A stretch of DNA of 64,000 bases from contig NZ_AP023362.1 of assembly GCF_018326285.1 (NCBI RefSeq), positions 3,100,001 to 3,164,000 of the forward strand, read 5' to 3'. Below the pieces are notes generated by a model. That model was not told the origin of the DNA. It worked only from the letters and a program-made list of their open reading frames with translations, and searched no databases. The stretch comes from Mycolicibacterium sp. TY81 (GTDB taxonomy: Bacteria > Actinomycetota > Actinomycetes > Mycobacteriales > Mycobacteriaceae). Positions within the stretch are counted from its first letter, which is position 1. Each line of letters begins with the position of its first letter. The position numbers and the translations under genes were made by a program. Below, one piece after another: positions 1 through 6,957 of this stretch.

Positions 1-882
1 GCCCGGTGCTACTCGTTGGCGAGTTCCCCGCACACCGATTCCGAACTGAAGGTCACGATCAAGCGAACTGTGGGCGGATACGGGTCGAACTGGTTGTGCG
101 ACAACATTTCTGCTGGCGAAACCATCGAAGTGCTACCGCCGGCCGGAGTCTTCACACCGTCCTCGCTCGACACCGACTTTCTGTTGTGGGCCGCCGGAAG
201 CGGTATCACCCCTGTGATGTCGATCCTCAAATCAGCGATGGCATCCGGTTCCGGACGAGTGGTGCTGTGCTACGCCAACCGTGACGAGCGTTCGGTGATC
301 TTCGCGGCTGAGCTCCGCGAACTGGCTGCGCGTTACGCCGGTCGCTTGACGGTATTGCACTGGTTGGAGTCGGTGCAGGGGTTGCCGACTCGCGCGCAGC
401 TGACCGGATTTGCGCGCACCGTCTTTTCCGGGTCCGCGACCTTCGAATCGTTCATCTGCGGTCCTGCCGCGTTCATGTCGGTCGTCAAGGAGGCCCTGAG
501 CGAAGCCGGGGTGCCACGTGAGCGCATCCATCTCGAGGTGTTCCAGTCCCTCTCGAGCGACCCGTTTGCCAATGAGATGAGTTCCGCAGCAGATCATTCC
601 GATAGCGGAGACGCTGCAACGGTACGGATCGACCTTGACGGCGCGAGCCACCGATTGCGATGGCCGCGTCGCGCAACACTGGTCGACACGATGATCGCGG
701 CAGACCTCGACGTGCCCTACTCGTGCCGAGAAGGCCAGTGCGGATCGTGCGCGGCGACCGTGCTCGGTGGCCAAGTCGACATGGCAGCCTCCGAAGTACT
801 GCAAGCAGAGGACCTCGCCGACGGTCTGATCTTGGCCTGCCAGGCCACACCAATATCAGACGAACTGCACATCAAGTTTTAG
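1..882 (+). CDS. Ferredoxin-NAD(P)H reductase of an oxygenase, KshB-like (5' end outside window)
   Basis: Three-domain flavoprotein reductase that would pass electrons from NAD(P)H through FAD and a [2Fe-2S] centre to a Rieske oxygenase. Reading from base 1 the frame is open and gives the FAD-binding motif RCYSLASSP, so the true start lies upstream of the window and the TTG at 16 is not a start. Next come the nucleotide-binding motif GSGITPV and a CGP motif (around residues 65 and 155). A C-terminal plant-type ferredoxin domain follows, with C-x4-C-x2-C (CREGQCGSC) and a distal Cys in LACQATP. This FNR-then-ferredoxin order is that of KshB/HmpA-type reductases. A KshA-like oxygenase at 22679-23827 is a plausible partner, though it is 22 kb away. 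The exact substrate system is inferred. Confidence 0.87.
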   Translation, partial: ARCYSLASSPHTDSELKVTIKRTVGGYGSNWLCDNISAGETIEVLPPAGVFTPSSLDTDFLLWAAGSGITPVMSILKSAMASGSGRVVLCYANRDERSVIFAAELRELAARYAGRLTVLHWLESVQGLPTRAQLTGFARTVFSGSATFESFICGPAAFMSVVKEALSEAGVPRERIHLEVFQSLSSDPFANEMSSAADHSDSGDAATVRIDLDGASHRLRWPRRATLVDTMIAADLDVPYSCREGQCGSCAATVLGGQVDMAASEVLQAEDLADGLILACQATPISDELHIKF

Positions 883-990
883 AAAAACCTCTGCTCCACA
901 ACATTTTCCGCTCACCGGGAACGGTTCTCACCAACGGAAATTCCACCGACGGACCATCAGTGGCAGCCATTGAAACGATAGGACGACAAG

Positions 991-2172
991 ATGACCGACC
1001 GGGTAATCGACCGGGTGCGCGAGATCGCCGACCAACTGCGCGCCCAGGGCCCCGAGGCAGAACGGGCCGGGCAGCTCACCGACGAGACGGTCAAATTGAT
1101 GAAGTTGGCGGGCAACATTCGACTGCTGCAGCCGAAGGCCCACGGCGGACTGCAAGTCCACCCGCGTGAATTCGCCGAGACCGTGATGGCCACCGCCGCA
1201 CTGGATCCGTCCGCGGGTTGGATCAACGGCGTCGTCGGCGTCCATCCGTATCAGCTCGCTTACGCAGACCCACGAGTCGCGTCCGAAATCTGGGCTGACG
1301 ATGTCGACACCTGGGTCGCCTCCCCTTACGCGCCACAGGGCGTCGCCACGCCAGTCGACGGTGGCTACATCTTCAACGGCCGCTGGCAGTTCAGCTCGGG
1401 CACCGACCATTGCGAGTGGATCATCCTGGGCGCCATGCTCGGTGACGCCGAGGGCAAGCCCGTCATGCCGCCGCAGATGCTGCACATGATCCTGCCCCGC
1501 AGCGACTACGAGATCGTCCAGGACTCCTGGAACGTGGTGGGCCTGCGCGGCACCGGCTCCAAGGACGTCATCGTCAAGGACGCCTTCGTCCCCACCTACC
1601 GCACCATGGACGCGATGAAGGTCATGGACGGCACCGCCCAACGCGAGGCCGGGATGACCGAGACGCTGTACCTGATGCCGTGGTCGACCATGTTCCCGCT
1701 GGGCATCTCGTCGGCCGTCATCGGCATCGCCGAAGGCGCCCTGGCCGCCGCACTCGATTACCAACGCGAGCGCGTGAACTCCAGCGGAGTCTCGATCAAA
1801 GATGACCCCTACGTCATGTATGCCATCGGTGAGGCCGCCGCCGACATCAACGCCGCCCGGCAGGAGCTGCTGGCCAATGTCGACCGGATGTACGACATGG
1901 TCGCCGCCGGCACGGAAGTGTCGTTCGAGGACCGCGCGGCCGGCAGGCGCACCCAGGTGCGAGCCGTATGGCGCGCCGTCTCGGCGGTCGATGAAGTATT
2001 CGCGCGATGCGGGGGCAACGCCGCGCGGATGGACAAGCCGCTGCAACGGTATTGGCGGGATGTGCACGTCGGCCAGGCGCACGCCATCCACGTACCGGGC
2101 ACGGTCTACCACGCCTCGGCCCTGAGTTCCCTCGGCGTGGACCCGCAGGGCCCGCTGCGGGCGATGATCTGA
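991..2172 (+). CDS. Flavin-dependent hydroxylase of the acyl-CoA dehydrogenase fold, HsaA-like
   Basis: 393 residues, close to the 394 of HsaA, the two-component monooxygenase that hydroxylates the phenolic ring of 3-HSA in steroid degradation. The N-terminal helical part, the mid-domain segment FNGRWQFSSGTDHCEW and the closing part with RDVHVGQAHA and PGTVYHAS match group D flavoprotein monooxygenases rather than true acyl-CoA dehydrogenases. These enzymes use reduced flavin from a separate reductase; none is adjacent, and the preceding KshB-like gene is a different reductase type. It follows that gene by 108 bases. Directly downstream (2186) begins what looks like the stub of an extradiol dioxygenase, the next enzyme in such a pathway. 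Substrate is not determinable from sequence alone. Confidence 0.8.
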   Translation: MTDRVIDRVREIADQLRAQGPEAERAGQLTDETVKLMKLAGNIRLLQPKAHGGLQVHPREFAETVMATAALDPSAGWINGVVGVHPYQLAYADPRVASEIWADDVDTWVASPYAPQGVATPVDGGYIFNGRWQFSSGTDHCEWIILGAMLGDAEGKPVMPPQMLHMILPRSDYEIVQDSWNVVGLRGTGSKDVIVKDAFVPTYRTMDAMKVMDGTAQREAGMTETLYLMPWSTMFPLGISSAVIGIAEGALAAALDYQRERVNSSGVSIKDDPYVMYAIGEAAADINAARQELLANVDRMYDMVAAGTEVSFEDRAAGRRTQVRAVWRAVSAVDEVFARCGGNAARMDKPLQRYWRDVHVGQAHAIHVPGTVYHASALSSLGVDPQGPLRAMI

Positions 2173-2185
2173 CAGGAGAACACCC

Positions 2186-2260
2186 GTGGGATTGATCAAG
2201 AGCCTCAGCTACTGGGGCTATCCGTGGGTCACCGATCTACCTAAGGCGATACGTCCGTAG
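2186..2260 (+). pseudogene. Probable 5' remnant of an extradiol ring-cleavage dioxygenase (HsaC/BphC type)
   Basis: A GTG at 2186 sits 7 bases after a good CAGGAG ribosome-binding site and 13 bases after the HsaA-like stop. It encodes 24 residues, beginning MGLIKSLSYWGYPWVTDL, then stops at 2258-2260. The pattern K-S-L-x-Y-x-G-x-x-V-T-D-L is the usual first beta strand of vicinal-oxygen-chelate dioxygenases such as HsaC and BphC, which normally follow the hydroxylase in steroid and biphenyl clusters. The rest of the gene (about 270 residues) is missing and an unrelated minus-strand gene follows. I read this as a deletion scar; a genuine 24-residue peptide is the alternative. Confidence 0.5.
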
Positions 2261-2316
2261 CTTGTACGGTTTACTCGCGGGCCGCGCGCCGTAGCCACCG
2301 AGTAGCAGCTTCCGAA

Positions 2317-2751
2317 TTACATCTGCACGAGGTCGAACGGATAGGTCAATGTGCCCGCGGGCGCTCCATCGCAGCCGGTGGCGAACGATGATGACAGTGT
2401 GCCGGACATGGTGTTCGGATCCCACGAATAGGTATCCCGGGTCGGTATCACAGGCCCGTAATAGACATCCCCGCAACGCAATCCATCCGGCACATCAACG
2501 GTGAGCGTCAGCCGTCCGTCGTGACGATGCGCGTCGCCCTGGTAGGGAAAGGCCTTCGCCACCGGTTGTGGAATCGCCTGAACGTGAACGCAGTCGCCCT
2601 GACAACTCGACAGCGCCCATAGCCAGGTGTGAAAGTCATGCCGGCCGGAGATTCTGACTTCGAAGTTCCCGTGGCGGATATCCGCGTGCGCCAGCGGCAT
2701 CGCCGTCCATGCGGCGGCGACCAACGCCATGGCCGAGATGGTTGATTTCAT
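2317..2751 (-). CDS. Small secreted protein with signal peptide
   Basis: Starting at the ATG at 2751 gives 144 residues with a clean Sec signal peptide (basic n-region MKS, hydrophobic core, cleavage after LAHA before D). An upstream in-frame start would add 16 residues in front of the signal peptide and is unlikely. The mature part is about 120 residues, beta-rich in character, with paired Cys (SSCQGDC and later single Cys) suggesting disulfides. It ends with G-T-L-T-Y-P-F, an ending recalled by the secreted protein at 27200-27703. It probably belongs to a family of small exported mycobacterial proteins of unknown role. Confidence 0.72.
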   Translation of the reverse strand: MKSTISAMALVAAAWTAMPLAHADIRHGNFEVRISGRHDFHTWLWALSSCQGDCVHVQAIPQPVAKAFPYQGDAHRHDGRLTLTVDVPDGLRCGDVYYGPVIPTRDTYSWDPNTMSGTLSSSFATGCDGAPAGTLTYPFDLVQM

Positions 2752-2923
2752 ACCTGCCCTTGCCGACGCGCCTGCCGGATCAGACGCCACCGGCAGCACC
2801 GGCCAGACGTGGCTGTGATCCCTTTACCAGCAAGAAGTTACGGGGCACCGGTCCCGGGATGGGACGAATATCCGCTGAGCGGGCACCCTTCGAACCCAAA
2901 CCACAGTGTGTGACAGCGCGCAC

Positions 2924-2962
2924 ACCATATGGTAAAAATAGTCATAGTCCTTTTTTGACTAT
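2924..2962. promoter_or_regulatory. Palindromes upstream of the IclR gene (candidate operator)
   Basis: Two symmetric elements lie 20-58 bases before the IclR start at 2982: a perfect 10-bp palindrome ACCATATGGT (2924-2933) and an inverted repeat ATAGTCA/TGACTAT (2938-2944 and 2956-2962, 11-base T-rich spacer). The segment is unusually AT-rich for this window. IclR proteins commonly bind palindromes in their own promoters, so autoregulation is plausible. Confidence 0.45.
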
Positions 2963-2981
2963 CGACCTCTGGGAGCGCCTC

Positions 2982-3800
2982 ATGACAACGACCGTCGTGA
3001 ACCGCGGCGAAACGCCGATCGCCGCCATTGACCGGATGTCCCTGGTGCTGGATGCCTTCGACGGCAAGACACCGCTGACGATGGTGCAGATCGTGCACCG
3101 CACCGGTCTTCCGCGTTCATCTGTGCACCGCATGCTCGAGCGACTCGTGCACCTGCGCTGGCTCCGACGGGAAGGTTTCGACTACGAACTCGGGACCCGC
3201 TTGGTCGAACTGGGGTCGCTGGCCCTGCATCAGGGCCGCATTCACCAGGCCGCGCTGCCCCTCCTGCGCAGTCTGCAGCGGGCCACGGGCTTGGTAGTAC
3301 ATCTGGCTGTCCTCGACGGCTCCGACGTCATCTGTCTCGAGAGAATCGGCGATCACCTGACTGATCTCGTCCACACCTCGGTCGGCAATCGCGTACCGGC
3401 GCACTGTACTGCGCTGGGAAAGGCCATCCTCGCCGAAAGCGACTGCACGGAAGTCGATTTCAGCAGCCGCCAAACTCGTTTCTCGATTACCGGCACCCAG
3501 CAAGTGGCGGTCGAACTGGCGAAGACCCGCGAACGTGGCGTGGCGTTCGACCGCGAGGAATCACTACTGGGGATCGGCTGCGTGGCGGCAGCCATCGGAC
3601 TGCCCGGTCAGCCGCTCGCTGCGGTATCCGTGTGCGGGCCGATCGACCGGATCACGCTGGATCAGCGGCTGGCGGCGCCGGTTCGAATCACCGCGTCCCG
3701 CATCTGGCGCAACATGGAATTCGGCCCGCACCAAGGTGGTTCCCGGTCGCTGCAGGCAGTTCACCGCCGGTCGTCGGTGAGCCGCTGGGCGACTCCGTAG
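2982..3800 (+). CDS. IclR-family transcriptional regulator
   Basis: 272 residues from the ATG at 2982; an open frame extends further upstream but runs through the palindromic promoter region. Residues about 10-70 form the winged helix-turn-helix (MTVQIVHRTGLPRSSVHRML-like pattern). The C-terminal effector domain carries the IclR hallmarks HCTALGKAILAE and a conserved Cys near GIGCVAAAI. Such regulators usually sense aromatic or carboxylic intermediates. It likely controls the neighbouring catabolic genes, perhaps including the convergent Old Yellow Enzyme gene. The last 40 bases overlap the end of that gene (3761-3800), so the final residues form an unusual tail beyond the normal IclR domain. 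Confidence 0.85.
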   Translation: MTTTVVNRGETPIAAIDRMSLVLDAFDGKTPLTMVQIVHRTGLPRSSVHRMLERLVHLRWLRREGFDYELGTRLVELGSLALHQGRIHQAALPLLRSLQRATGLVVHLAVLDGSDVICLERIGDHLTDLVHTSVGNRVPAHCTALGKAILAESDCTEVDFSSRQTRFSITGTQQVAVELAKTRERGVAFDREESLLGIGCVAAAIGLPGQPLAAVSVCGPIDRITLDQRLAAPVRITASRIWRNMEFGPHQGGSRSLQAVHRRSSVSRWATP

Positions 3801-4996
3801 CGTTGTTCGGGGTCGAGGACGCAATGGGTGCGCCCGAACACGGTCACCATGCACTTGTTGTTGTGGGTGCAACGGCTGCGTGAATCCGGCTCCGTGACCA
3901 TGGTGTTCACCCGGTCGGGTTCACGAAGCAGCGCCCGCCCCATGGCGAAGAAATCGAACCCTTCCCGCATGCCGGTCTCGATGTGTTCACGGTTGGTAAT
4001 GCCACCCAACAGAACGAGTTTGGTGTTCTTCATCAGCGGGACGAATTGCCGAGCGGCGTCGAGCATGTACAAGTCCCGGTAGGGGTACCTGCCCATCGCT
4101 TGCTTGCCGAACAGTCGGATGGCGGGGCGCAGCGCGGCGGGCATCACTTTCGAAAACTCTTTGGCCGGCACATCGCCACGGAACAGATACATCGGTTTGT
4201 AGACCGAGGAACCTTGGGTCAGCTCGATGGCGTCAAGCGTGGCGTCGGCATCGAGGAGTTGTGCCGTGCGCAGTGCTTCGTCGATCCAGATGCTGCCGGG
4301 GAAACCGTCATCCATGTCCAGCTTGGCGATCACCGCGACCTGGCCGCCGATAACTGTCCGGACGTGTTCAGCGATCTCACGAACCAGTCGAGACCGGTTG
4401 TCGATCGACCCACCGTACCCATCTGTGCGGCGGTTGATGAGCGGACTCAGGAATGAGCTGGGCAGGTACAGGTGGCCGAAATGAAGCTCGACCGCGTCGA
4501 AACCGGCATCCACCGCGATGCGGGCGGCTGCCCCGAACTGCCGGATGACGGTCTGGATTTCCGCGACGCTGATCGCGCGGCAGTACGCGAAAGACGTCGG
4601 GTTGATGAACCTGCTCGGCGCCACCGCGGTAACACCGGTGAGCTTCTTGGGCGCCACCACCCCGGCGTGCCCCAGTTGAGCCGAAATTGCCGCTCCGCGA
4701 GTATGTACGGCGTCGGTCAACCGGCGCAGGCCCGGCAACGTAGCTGCACTCATGACGATCTGTCCCGGCGCGCTCGCGGCTTCGGCAGAGACGCAACAGT
4801 ACGCGACGGTGGTCATCCCCACGCCGCCGTCGGCGAAGGCACGGTGAAAGGCGATCAAATCATCGGTGACCGCGCCGTCGGGCGAGCGCCCCTCCGAGGT
4901 CGCCGCCTTGATGATTCGGTTCCGCAGCACCACCGGTCCGAGCTGCGCAGGTTCAAAGGGATTGTCGCCCATGGGATCACCATTGCCGCCCATCAC
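3761..4996 (-). CDS. NADH:flavin oxidoreductase, Old Yellow Enzyme family
   Basis: 411 residues forming an FMN-binding TIM barrel that reduces activated C=C bonds with NAD(P)H. Visible family features are FEPAQLGPVVLRNRI near the N-terminus, the barrel motif HFGHLYLPSSFLSP followed by NRRTDGYGGS around residues 170-200, and late FMN-binding segments LLGGIT and FFAMGRALLREP. The C-terminus has C-x5-C (RCTHNNKC) and a further Cys. That resembles the start of the cysteine cluster of the long 2,4-dienoyl-CoA reductase type, but the flavodoxin-like second half is absent. The start is a GTG at 4996, followed immediately by an ATG at 4993 and another Met at residue 9; none has a strong Shine-Dalgarno. 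The gene is convergent with the IclR gene. Confidence 0.85.
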   Translation of the reverse strand: MMGGNGDPMGDNPFEPAQLGPVVLRNRIIKAATSEGRSPDGAVTDDLIAFHRAFADGGVGMTTVAYCCVSAEAASAPGQIVMSAATLPGLRRLTDAVHTRGAAISAQLGHAGVVAPKKLTGVTAVAPSRFINPTSFAYCRAISVAEIQTVIRQFGAAARIAVDAGFDAVELHFGHLYLPSSFLSPLINRRTDGYGGSIDNRSRLVREIAEHVRTVIGGQVAVIAKLDMDDGFPGSIWIDEALRTAQLLDADATLDAIELTQGSSVYKPMYLFRGDVPAKEFSKVMPAALRPAIRLFGKQAMGRYPYRDLYMLDAARQFVPLMKNTKLVLLGGITNREHIETGMREGFDFFAMGRALLREPDRVNTMVTEPDSRSRCTHNNKCMVTVFGRTHCVLDPEQRYGVAQRLTDDRR

Positions 4997-5071
4997 CGAG
5001 GAGCAAAGATCCGTTCCCGGTAACCGGGAAGAGGCGGACCGCGCAACGCCCTCTGCGCCTAGCCTCTACCC

Positions 5072-6061
5072 ATGGACGAAGTGTTCGTCATCGACCGCGT
5101 GGTCACCGCACCCGGGTGTGCCCAGAAATTCATCGACGCCTATCTCGCCGGATACGCCCCCGGCGCCATCGAGCGCGGTATGACCATGTGGGACATTCTG
5201 GTCAGTCCACCGATCTGGTTCGACGACCGAACCAACGTCGTCACCATCACCTGGTCCCTGCCCAGCCCGCAGGCGTGGTGGCAGATGACATGGCAGGGTC
5301 GCGGCGATCCGACACTGGCACAGTGGTGGGACAGCGTGGCCGGCCTCATTGTCGAACGCAACCGCAGCGTGGCCGCGTCTCCCGAAAACGTGGCCCCCGC
5401 AGGTGATGTCGTTGCGCGGCAACCACAACCGGCAGCAGAGGGTGCCACCGTCGGCGTGACGCGCCTGATCGACGTCGACGAATCCGATCGGGTACGAATC
5501 CTGGAGAACTTGCGCGCGGCAGCCCACGACAGCGGCGCACTCGCGTATGTGGTGGAACCGACGCTGTCGGGCTCACGCAATGGTGGCGACATCCTGGTCC
5601 ATCTACGCTTCGCAGACCAGGCTTCCTGGCGGCAAAGCACTTTCGACAACATTCTGGCCGATCCGGCGATCATGCACGTCAACGGCGCGACTTATCGCGG
5701 AACCCCGACACGCAGCGGTAGCGGCACCGTGTACCGCGCACTACTGCTGCGTGTCGACCCCGGCGTCGACGCCGACACCATTGCCGACTTCGAACGCGAA
5801 TTGGCTTCGATGCCAAGATATGTTTCGACCATCGCGGCGTGGCAGCTCAGTCGTGTCGACACCGCTATCGGTACCAGCCCGTGGACGCACGTGTTCGAGC
5901 AGGAATTCACCGACGTCGACGGGCTGATGGGGCCGTACCTGATGCACCCTATCCATTGGGCGGTCGTCGACCGCTGGTTCGACCCGGAAACCACCGACGT
6001 GATCATCCGAGATCGTCTGTGCCACAGCTTCTGTGAGCTGACCACGCCGGTGCTGCGCTGA
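5072..6061 (+). CDS. Stress-responsive A/B barrel (Dabb) domain protein
   Basis: 329 residues. The C-terminal ~100 residues carry the Dabb signature: VYRALLLRVDPGVD, a W-x-L-S segment, W-T-H-V-F-E-Q-E-F, G-P-Y-L-M-H-P-I-H-W-A-V-V-D-R-W-F-D and L-C-H-S-F-C. Such ferredoxin-like barrels dimerise and are found in monooxygenases, cyclases and stress proteins. The N-terminal two thirds look like one or two further ferredoxin-like repeats of the same style (for example VFVIDRVVTAPG and VTRLIDVDES strands). It stands alone between minus-strand genes in the catabolic region, so a role in processing a pathway intermediate is possible but unproven. Confidence 0.72.
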   Translation: MDEVFVIDRVVTAPGCAQKFIDAYLAGYAPGAIERGMTMWDILVSPPIWFDDRTNVVTITWSLPSPQAWWQMTWQGRGDPTLAQWWDSVAGLIVERNRSVAASPENVAPAGDVVARQPQPAAEGATVGVTRLIDVDESDRVRILENLRAAAHDSGALAYVVEPTLSGSRNGGDILVHLRFADQASWRQSTFDNILADPAIMHVNGATYRGTPTRSGSGTVYRALLLRVDPGVDADTIADFERELASMPRYVSTIAAWQLSRVDTAIGTSPWTHVFEQEFTDVDGLMGPYLMHPIHWAVVDRWFDPETTDVIIRDRLCHSFCELTTPVLR

Positions 6062-6069
6062 CGGGGCCG

Positions 6070-6957
6070 CTAAACCCCGGCGGGCAGGATGTTCGGATTG
6101 GCCGATGCCGGCGGTTGCAGCGGCGGCAGAACCGCGCCGCCGTCCAGCGAGTGCACCGGCAATTGTTGGGACCATGGGTAGTGCAAGCTGAACGCCACCA
6201 GACCCGTCCGCTCCGCGGCGGGCGCGTGGCACATGGCCAGCACCGTCTCTGCCAGATATTCGACCGGCTCGGTGGGAAACGATTCGGGAATGAGCGCGGC
6301 GGCGCCAGGGGTACGCACCGCAGTGGACGGACCCACACAGTTGACGGCGATGTTCGCATCGACCAACTCGGCTGCCACCCCTTGGGTGAACCGGTGCAGA
6401 GCCGCCTTGCACGATGCGTAGATGACATCGCCGGCGGTCTTGTTGTAGTCCCGATACGGCCGCGCCGGGGCCACCCCGGTAACCGAGCCGATGTTGACGA
6501 TCCAGCCCGCACCCTGGCTTCTCATGTGCGGCACAACGGCTTTCGTCAGGGCGAACGGGATGCGCAGGTAGTGGTCGATTGTCCGGTCGAAGGTTGCCAT
6601 CGGCATGTCCTCGACCACGGCATAGTCGGCGAAACCGGCGTTGTTGACCAAGATGTCGATGCGCCCGGTCCGTTCCAGGACCGCCTCGACAAGGCCGCCA
6701 CGCGCGTCGGGGTCTTCGAGATCCGCCGGCACGCCGAAGGCCGAACCGCCGGCGTCTTCGACGAGCCGCACGGTTTCCTGGATGCTGCCCGGGATCATCT
6801 CACTCACGCCGGCGCGCACCGACGCTGACGGACCATGCCCGCGCGCGGTGACCGCGACCGTGGCCCCTTCGGCCGCCAGCCGCTGTGCGATTGCCCGTCC
6901 GATCCCCCGGCTACTGCCCGTCACGAGTGCGGTCTTACCGGCCAAGAGCCTTGTCAT
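6070..6957 (-). CDS. Short-chain dehydrogenase/reductase
   Basis: 295-residue classical SDR oxidising or reducing an alcohol/ketone with NAD(P). The ATG at 6957 overlaps the TGA of the upstream monooxygenase gene as ATGA, which fixes the start and indicates translational coupling. Motifs: dinucleotide site T-G-S-S-R-G-I-G near residue 14, NNAG, catalytic Ser in NIGSVTG and Y-A-S-C-K. A Ser/Arg after TG suggests NADP preference. The segment between the Rossmann motif and NNAG contains an insertion (residues about 40-60), and the C-terminus is about 30 residues longer than usual. It probably acts on the alcohol/ketone pair handled by the Baeyer-Villiger enzyme. Confidence 0.87.
   Translation of the reverse strand: MTRLLAGKTALVTGSSRGIGRAIAQRLAAEGATVAVTARGHGPSASVRAGVSEMIPGSIQETVRLVEDAGGSAFGVPADLEDPDARGGLVEAVLERTGRIDILVNNAGFADYAVVEDMPMATFDRTIDHYLRIPFALTKAVVPHMRSQGAGWIVNIGSVTGVAPARPYRDYNKTAGDVIYASCKAALHRFTQGVAAELVDANIAVNCVGPSTAVRTPGAAALIPESFPTEPVEYLAETVLAMCHAPAAERTGLVAFSLHYPWSQQLPVHSLDGGAVLPPLQPPASANPNILPAGV

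Noticed and set aside
911..927. GAACGGTTC near 919 as a KstR-type site
   Set aside because: KstR sites need AAC and GTT separated by two bases within a longer palindrome; here the spacing is one base and the flanks do not match.
928..2199. 423-codon minus-strand open frame opposite the HsaA-like gene
   Set aside because: His/Gly/Val-rich shadow frame; the plus strand matches a known enzyme family over its whole length.
3675..3695. GGTTCGAATC, like the T-arm of a tRNA
   Set aside because: It lies inside the IclR coding region and no acceptor stem, D-arm or anticodon arm can be folded around it.
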